Shown here: piece after piece, positions 7,943 to 13,163 of the stretch
How the letters are laid out: each line of letters begins with the position of its first letter
How positions within the stretch are numbered: the first letter of the stretch is position 1
Origin: Bacteroidota bacterium
Lineage (GTDB): Bacteria > Bacteroidota > Bacteroidia > AKYH767-A > JABDAW01
Reading direction: 5' to 3'
DNA: 13,163 nt
Assembly (NCBI GenBank): GCA_023251595.1
Contig: JAHEYM010000058.1
Span: forward strand, 1-13,163
The notes under the pieces: model-generated
The model's database searches: none
Told to the model about the DNA's origin: nothing
What the model saw: only the letters and a program-made list of their open reading frames with translations
Made by a program: the position numbers and the translations under genes

Positions 7943-10777
7943 TTAATTATTTATAGCCGGGTATAGTATATAAATTCCGAGAATATCGGGCGGAATTAGA
8001 GAACCAACTTCATATTCTTCGCTACCCAATGCTTTGCGGTAACGCTCGTGTGCCGAGACAAGATTTTGATTTTCCGTTCGGACTAATGCTTTTAGTTTTT
8101 CTTCCTCTAACAAAATCTCATTTATTTCATCTTTAAGGAATTGTTCTCGTTGTTCTTTGTTTAGATCCGCTACAGCCACAGCATTAAAGAGTAATTCATT
8201 CGCTTCAGACTTCGATAAATTATTACCATCAGAATATTTCCCTTCGTAGGAATAAAGCAATAATTCTTCGGCAACCAGTTCGTTACTGAAAGATTTATGT
8301 TTAATTACATTGCGGATTCTGAATACAATGAGTGTTGTTTTAGTTAACACTGTACTGCTTCTTAAAGCCGCGCATCTTGCAATTTTTGCATAGGGTTCCG
8401 AGTGAAAAGCATTTGCAAGAATAGAACGGCAAAGCTGCTCTGTAAAAGGATGATTACGCCCAATATAGCGGTATCCTTCGGGAGTTGGTGATTCGAAAGA
8501 AAGTAAATAGGCTTCCTTACCCTGCAAAGTATCGCTGATTGATGCATGGAGATTTTTTACATAAAGTCGAAATCCTCTCTTGTATTTCTCAATCTGACCG
8601 CCTAATTTGGCAACAGCATTTATGCAGAATTCTTTTACCGATTCAGGATTTCCGAGTGCTTCATCCATCTGTTTGATATCTTCCCCAACATTAAGTTCGC
8701 GCATGATACTATTTTGAGCCAGAAGTTCATGCGTTCGCACATGCTTTTCTTTTGCTCGCTCATAATCCTGTTCAAGACGATTTTCAACCTCCAAACGCTC
8801 TGTAGGGCCAAAATCCATTGTGGTTTGTTGCGACTGTTTACTTTGCATTCCTTCATTAAAGAAAAGAGCCGTTCCGACAGCTTCAATTACGGATTCACTA
8901 TCTTCGGGGAATGGAACCGCAACACCAATTTCCTTTCGTATCTGTATAGCTTTTCTTAATAGAACTTTGAGAACGACTCCATCCATAGGGTTGTCTTTTC
9001 CATAGAGCATAAAGATTTTAACTTCCTTACATTCCTGTCCAAACCGATCAATACGGCCTTCCCTTTGTTCTAGCCTATTTGGATTCCAAGGCAAATCATA
9101 GTGAATTAAAGCATTGAAATGTTGTTGTAAATTTATTCCCTCGCTTAGGCAGTCAGTGCAAACTAGTAGGCGAGAATCCTGTTTCCCAATGGCTTCAACC
9201 TTTTCCTTTCGCAGATCATCATGAAGTTCTCCGGTAACAATCTCAATACCCAGTTTTGGAAAAGAATTTTTTAATTGTTTTTGTAAAAACTCACCAAGGT
9301 ATTTTGCAGTCTCTATATATCGGCAAAAAATTATCGGGTGCAATCCTTCTTTTAATAATTGTTTAGCAAGTGTCAGTGCGGTATGTGCTTTTCTATCCGA
9401 TGAATTATGACTAATTTTTTCTAATTCAGTAGCGAAAGATTTTAATTTTCGCACTTCATTTTCCGAAAATTCACCCTGCTCCAATATATCACCCGATGTA
9501 TTATCCGTCTGTGATTCAGTGGAATCACTAATCTGTGCTTTTTCATTTTCAAAAAGTAATTCTGCTAATTCCGAATTTTTATTATACGCCCTGTTTCGAA
9601 GCATATCAATTCCAGCAGCAGGGCTACTCATCACTCCTCTTAGTAAGGCAAGTGCTGCCCAAAACTTTACACGCTGTCTGAAGCTTTTATCGGAAGAATC
9701 CTTCACACTTTCGCGAGCGAAGGAAACCAACTTATCGAACACCGACGCATAATCATTACTTATTTCGTATGGAATTTCTTTTGAATCCCTTTTCGGGAAA
9801 GGAGTATCTTCAACAAATTTTTCAATATCTTTTCGTTTTCTCTGTATATAATATTCCGATAATGCTCTTACATCTTCCTTCTTTGAAATATCGAATCCAG
9901 CATCTTCAAACTTTGAGTTAAGTAATCCGAGTAAAGATTGAAACTGCTCTTGAATCCCGCTATGAGGTGTTGCCGTGAGTAAAAGCAAATGTCGTTTTTG
10001 ATTTGCCGATAAAGTTTTTAAAAGTTTATATCGTTGCTGTTGATTGGATGATTTCTGCCCACCTGTGTTACTGCACGAATGCGCTTCATCAACGATAATA
10101 AATTCAGGACATTCACGAATGAACTGTTGGCTGTGAGTTTCTGATTTTACATAATCTATCGAAATGATCTGAAAAGGGAAATGAGTAAAAATTGTTTGGG
10201 AAGGCAGTATTGTTCTTTCAAGACCACTAATAGTCCCGGAACGAATAATTACTGCATCAATACTAAATTTATCTTTTAACTCTTGCTGCCATTGTTCGCA
10301 CAAATGTGGAAGACAAATCACAGCAAAACGATTCAATTCACCACGATCAATTAATTCCCTAATGATTATTCCGGCTTCAATTGTTTTTCCGATTCCAACA
10401 TCATCTGCGATAAGCAAACGGATTATCTTTTGTCGCAATGATAGAATTAATGGTACTAATTGATAGCTCCGAGGTCTGAAAGAAAGTTTTCCGAAGCACC
10501 GAAAGGGGCCAGCACCATTCCTGAAAAGCAAACGCGATGCGTTATAAAGTAAACGGGCGGTTGCAAAATCTCCAATGTCATCAGCAGAGGGGGGAGCGAA
10601 GTCGTATGGTTCAAGATTATCTTCTGGAAATTGCAATTTTTTAAATAATGAGATAGCTTCTTCCTCTGTTCCTCCGAGCGGTTTCAGATTAATTATTTCC
10701 GGATCAATAGAAGGCATAATAACCCATTCCCGGTCATACAATGTTACTAAAGCACCAATATCAAATTGTTGGCTCAT
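7943..10777 (-). CDS. drmD: SNF2-family helicase, DISARM DrmD type
   Basis: This complete 944-residue protein is a superfamily 2 DNA translocase. The N-terminus (about 1-45) has the GALVTLYDREWVIMPS and LKPLGGTEEE pattern that I recognise from DrmD-like proteins. Walker A is DVGIGKT (126-132), Walker B is DEAH (230-233) and motif III is TATPH (268-272). The second lobe has FCRYIETA (484-491), motif V TDCLSEGINLQ (541-551) and motif VI QREGRIDRFGQ (571-581). Downstream, NPMDGVVLKVLLRKA (596-610) and VAVPFPEDS (619-627) also look like the DrmD family. The tail (about 640-940) is rich in charged helices and has no domain I can name. In class 1 DISARM, drmD sits beside the adenine methyltransferase gene, as here: the next start is 6 bp away. 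The fold is certain; the DrmD assignment rests on remembered family patterns plus the neighbour. Confidence 0.88.
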   Translation of the reverse strand: MSQQFDIGALVTLYDREWVIMPSIDPEIINLKPLGGTEEEAISLFKKLQFPEDNLEPYDFAPPSADDIGDFATARLLYNASRLLFRNGAGPFRCFGKLSFRPRSYQLVPLILSLRQKIIRLLIADDVGIGKTIEAGIIIRELIDRGELNRFAVICLPHLCEQWQQELKDKFSIDAVIIRSGTISGLERTILPSQTIFTHFPFQIISIDYVKSETHSQQFIRECPEFIIVDEAHSCSNTGGQKSSNQQQRYKLLKTLSANQKRHLLLLTATPHSGIQEQFQSLLGLLNSKFEDAGFDISKKEDVRALSEYYIQRKRKDIEKFVEDTPFPKRDSKEIPYEISNDYASVFDKLVSFARESVKDSSDKSFRQRVKFWAALALLRGVMSSPAAGIDMLRNRAYNKNSELAELLFENEKAQISDSTESQTDNTSGDILEQGEFSENEVRKLKSFATELEKISHNSSDRKAHTALTLAKQLLKEGLHPIIFCRYIETAKYLGEFLQKQLKNSFPKLGIEIVTGELHDDLRKEKVEAIGKQDSRLLVCTDCLSEGINLQQHFNALIHYDLPWNPNRLEQREGRIDRFGQECKEVKIFMLYGKDNPMDGVVLKVLLRKAIQIRKEIGVAVPFPEDSESVIEAVGTALFFNEGMQSKQSQQTTMDFGPTERLEVENRLEQDYERAKEKHVRTHELLAQNSIMRELNVGEDIKQMDEALGNPESVKEFCINAVAKLGGQIEKYKRGFRLYVKNLHASISDTLQGKEAYLLSFESPTPEGYRYIGRNHPFTEQLCRSILANAFHSEPYAKIARCAALRSSTVLTKTTLIVFRIRNVIKHKSFSNELVAEELLLYSYEGKYSDGNNLSKSEANELLFNAVAVADLNKEQREQFLKDEINEILLEEEKLKALVRTENQNLVSAHERYRKALGSEEYEVGSLIPPDILGIYILYPAINN
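10774..10777 (-). other. ATGA stop/start overlap between the two helicase genes
   Basis: On the minus strand the bases ATGA hold both the ATG of the SNF2 helicase gene and the TGA of the DUF1998 helicase gene. No Shine-Dalgarno sequence lies before this ATG (the upstream bases read ACAAAAGTACG), so reinitiation by the ribosome finishing the first gene is the likely route of translation. This ties the amounts of the two helicases together. Confidence 0.85.
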
Positions 10778-13163
10778 CGTACTTTTGTAAATATGTGAGG
10801 TGATTTTTTTACAAATTCATCGAGAGGTTCAGCATAATGCCATACCAGCACTTCGTATCCTTTGTTTTTCAGACATTCCCTTTTCCCTGTATCAAACCGT
10901 TTGGCAGTTTCATCATCATGATGTGAACCATCGCAGAAAACACAAACCTGTACTCCATTTTCATAAATAAAATCAGGAATAGTTCTGCAATCTTTAAACG
11001 AGATCTGAGCTCTATCAGGAAGTCTCAAATTATTCTTATGCAAATACTTTATAAATTTTTCTTCGGTCGAACTCGATTTGTCAATCATAGATTTTAACAT
11101 TTCAAAATGTTCATCGTAAGTTCCGAAATGATCATTTTTCTTTAGCTCATATTTTTCTGATATTAACATTTGCAAACAGTCCTTTATCAGGAAACGGTCA
11201 ATAATACTATGGTGTCGTTGATTATAATAACTTAACAAATCGGCATAAGAGGCTGCACCGAATTCTTTTCCTTCGTCCGGAAGATCGAAATGACAAACCT
11301 TCCATGCTTCCTCGACCACTTTTTTAAACATGCCATGCTCGTTAACAATTCGTGAAAGAACACCAAGACTTCCTTCGGCTGCCTCATAAATCATCATATT
11401 GGGTTCTTCCTCTTTCCCCATTAAGTTCACTCCAAGCTCTGATGGTTCAATTTGAAAAACTCTTTCTATCCCACGCTTCAGGGCATACATAAGCGTTATA
11501 ATTCCCTCATCAAAAGGATTGAGATTTAAATTTTTTGTCGGGAGTATATACAATGCGTCAGCAGTATCAGTTGTATATATCTGGACATTCACTATTTCTT
11601 CAGCATCGACATTCCTGTTTTTTAAATCTTTTGGATTTTTCCAAAAGCCCGTTTTCTTTCCAATTAAAAATCCGGGTTCTTGATTTTCTTTTTGTTTTGA
11701 ATTTTTCCATGCGCTATTCACTTGCACTAATTGTGCGGCTGGCAAATGTTTGACATGGAGAAATGGCTGACCATCAACATTGACCTGTACTTCATGTATC
11801 CGATCTGTTTTCCCTTTAAGATTAAAATATGTTTTAATATCAAAGCCCAACTGCATTCTTTCCTCTTCTTCGCATGTAATCCGCGAACGCGGGCGCGACC
11901 GAACTTCCTGCAACTTTAACAAATTTGTCATGTCAATTCTCGCGGCATTAACCGAAAGATCATCTTTACTGATCGGACAAACAGTATTGTTATAATCATC
12001 GCCATATAATATATATCCTGTTGACTTCGCGACTTTAGCAGGGATAAGCGGTTCAATAGATTCAGCCCATTGCATTTGATTGATCTCGAATTTTTTTCCT
12101 GAATGATAAATGATTGTGTGAGGCCCGAACTCACGAAGCGCAATAAATCGAGGTCGGCTCACATATTCGCCACTCCCTTCTGTCGGAATGTAAGCCCGGA
12201 TTGGAAGTCGAGTGAAATTATAACCCGGAAGAAATCCCTCCGCTGCCAGATAACGGTAGGGGTAAAATTCTGAAAGTTGATTAATTTTCGAAGAGCCTGA
12301 TTTATCACACCGTAAGAGAGCAATTTGCCGATTCGCCCACTTCATTTCATTTTCGGGATCTTTCTTATCGCGAAGTGGGATTGTGGGGTCATTAAATTTT
12401 TGCATTGCCCTTGAGGACTGCTCCAAAGCCTTCTGATACATCTGCCTCCATCGATTCAGAGAATTATTAAACTCCTCCGGTGCATTATGTAAGTTTCTCT
12501 CAATCCAATCGCCCGTGAACCATCCGGTATCAGATTCAAGTTTCGGTCGAATATCGTTAATTGCTTCCGAAAAAGTATTTATTATATTATTTTTAATGGC
12601 CGCATCCAGTTGCAACCTAATTTTCACTTCCTCTTTCATTGGCATGTTTGGTTGAGTCGGGTCTTCCACTAAAAGATTTTGAATCGACTCATTCAAACCA
12701 TCAATATCACACTCAGCCAAGAACAAGGCATGTAAATGTGAACGGAGCATTTCCTCTAACGTTAAATTAAGCTTTGGTGGAGTTACAACACCGGAAACCA
12801 TTTGAGTACGATGTGCAAAGTAATGTTTATCATGATTTGAATAGCTTCCACAAAAAGTTATCACTAATGCTGACTGTCCACTACGACCAGCACGACCACT
12901 TCTTTGGATGTAATTTGCAGGTGTTGGTGGAACATTTCGCATTTGCACAATACTCAAGTCAGATATATCTACCCCAAGCTCCATAGTGGGCGAACAATAA
13001 AGTGCTGCAATTTTTCCCTCCTTAAACTCAGTTTCATATTGTTCCCGCAACTCTGATTTTACCTGACCTGTATGGTCTTTTGAAGAGAGTTGTTTCATTG
13101 CCCGAAAATCCTGTTTATAAAAATTCTGAAAGAAAATATTCGGTTTAGGCTTATCATTCCCGT
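10774..13163 (-). CDS. DUF1998-type superfamily 2 helicase with C-terminal Vsr-like nuclease domain (5' end beyond window)
   Basis: The frame stays open from the first ATG in the window (13098) to the right edge, so this is the 3' part of a longer gene and the N-terminal ATPase lobe with Walker A and DEAH is missing. Counting from the methionine at 13098: HTGQ (9-12), motif V (SPTMELGVDIS, 36-46) and motif VI (QRSGRAGRSGQ, 65-75) form the second RecA lobe. FLPGYNF (289-295) and EEEERMQLGF (410-419) are typical of DUF1998 helicases, and the DUF1998 core spans about 525-605 (YEAAEGSLGVL near 571). Residues about 690-774 resemble Vsr/DUF559-like nucleases: PDF (708-710), CDGSHHD (722-728), then a KNKGYEVLVWHY strand (744-755). 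Such helicases (MrfA/YprA; the DrmA-DrmB pair of DISARM) translocate on DNA. Paired cysteines expected in MrfA-like zinc sites are not seen around the DUF1998 region. Its stop overlaps the next start by 4 bp. Calling it a DrmA-DrmB-like fusion is inference. Confidence 0.85.
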   Translation of the reverse strand, partial: GNDKPKPNIFFQNFYKQDFRAMKQLSSKDHTGQVKSELREQYETEFKEGKIAALYCSPTMELGVDISDLSIVQMRNVPPTPANYIQRSGRAGRSGQSALVITFCGSYSNHDKHYFAHRTQMVSGVVTPPKLNLTLEEMLRSHLHALFLAECDIDGLNESIQNLLVEDPTQPNMPMKEEVKIRLQLDAAIKNNIINTFSEAINDIRPKLESDTGWFTGDWIERNLHNAPEEFNNSLNRWRQMYQKALEQSSRAMQKFNDPTIPLRDKKDPENEMKWANRQIALLRCDKSGSSKINQLSEFYPYRYLAAEGFLPGYNFTRLPIRAYIPTEGSGEYVSRPRFIALREFGPHTIIYHSGKKFEINQMQWAESIEPLIPAKVAKSTGYILYGDDYNNTVCPISKDDLSVNAARIDMTNLLKLQEVRSRPRSRITCEEEERMQLGFDIKTYFNLKGKTDRIHEVQVNVDGQPFLHVKHLPAAQLVQVNSAWKNSKQKENQEPGFLIGKKTGFWKNPKDLKNRNVDAEEIVNVQIYTTDTADALYILPTKNLNLNPFDEGIITLMYALKRGIERVFQIEPSELGVNLMGKEEEPNMMIYEAAEGSLGVLSRIVNEHGMFKKVVEEAWKVCHFDLPDEGKEFGAASYADLLSYYNQRHHSIIDRFLIKDCLQMLISEKYELKKNDHFGTYDEHFEMLKSMIDKSSSTEEKFIKYLHKNNLRLPDRAQISFKDCRTIPDFIYENGVQVCVFCDGSHHDDETAKRFDTGKRECLKNKGYEVLVWHYAEPLDEFVKKSPHIFTKVR

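Noticed and set aside
8635..8886. Minus-strand open frame overlapping the drmD-like gene in another frame
   Set aside because: It is fully inside a well-supported gene, with no family signature of its own.
11928..12143. Minus-strand open frame within the DUF1998 helicase gene
   Set aside because: It is an out-of-frame shadow; the main frame is continuous and carries conserved motifs on both sides, so there is no frameshift.
1..13163. CRISPR array, tRNA, rRNA, insertion sequence or long inverted repeat
   Set aside because: None seen on either strand; almost all bases fall inside the listed coding regions.

Overview
Every gene I can support lies on the minus strand, in one tight run read from the right edge of the window to the left. 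In transcription order these are: (1) the 3' part of a large DEAD/DEAH-type helicase with a DUF1998 domain and a C-terminal Vsr-like nuclease domain, running off the right edge; (2) a SNF2-family helicase of the DrmD type; (3) a 1313-residue Eco57I/PglX-like N6-adenine DNA methyltransferase of the DrmMI type; (4) an McrB-family AAA+ motor; (5) an McrC-family PD-(D/E)xK nuclease; (6) a RibD-type zinc deaminase with an unidentified C-terminal extension. A possible further gene starts at the left edge. Junctions are -4, +6, +15, -14 and +11 bp, so a single polycistronic mRNA is very likely.

The genes look like an anti-phage island. The first three match the core of a class 1 DISARM-like system (DUF1998 helicase, SNF2 helicase, adenine methyltransferase). 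The expected separate DrmA/DrmB pair seems to be one fused, MrfA-like protein carrying its own nuclease domain, and no DrmC (phospholipase D) gene is seen inside the window. An McrBC-type restriction pair follows immediately. The operon then ends, or nearly ends, with a deaminase that is probably not a riboflavin enzyme. The likely logic (inference) is that the methyltransferase marks self DNA, the two helicases recognise and process unmarked invading DNA, McrBC adds a second nuclease, and the deaminase acts on nucleotides or exposed bases. The joining of DISARM-like, McrBC-like and deaminase parts in one transcription unit is the most interesting feature here.

The DNA is AT-rich. Start codons are preceded by A-rich stretches with almost no Shine-Dalgarno sequence, most stops are TAA, and one TAnnTTTG-type motif is visible. 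This fits Bacteroidota or a related FCB-group bacterium, but it is inference from composition and signals only. There are no tRNA or rRNA genes, CRISPR arrays, insertion sequences or long repeats that I can recognise, and no gap longer than 79 bases lacks a gene.
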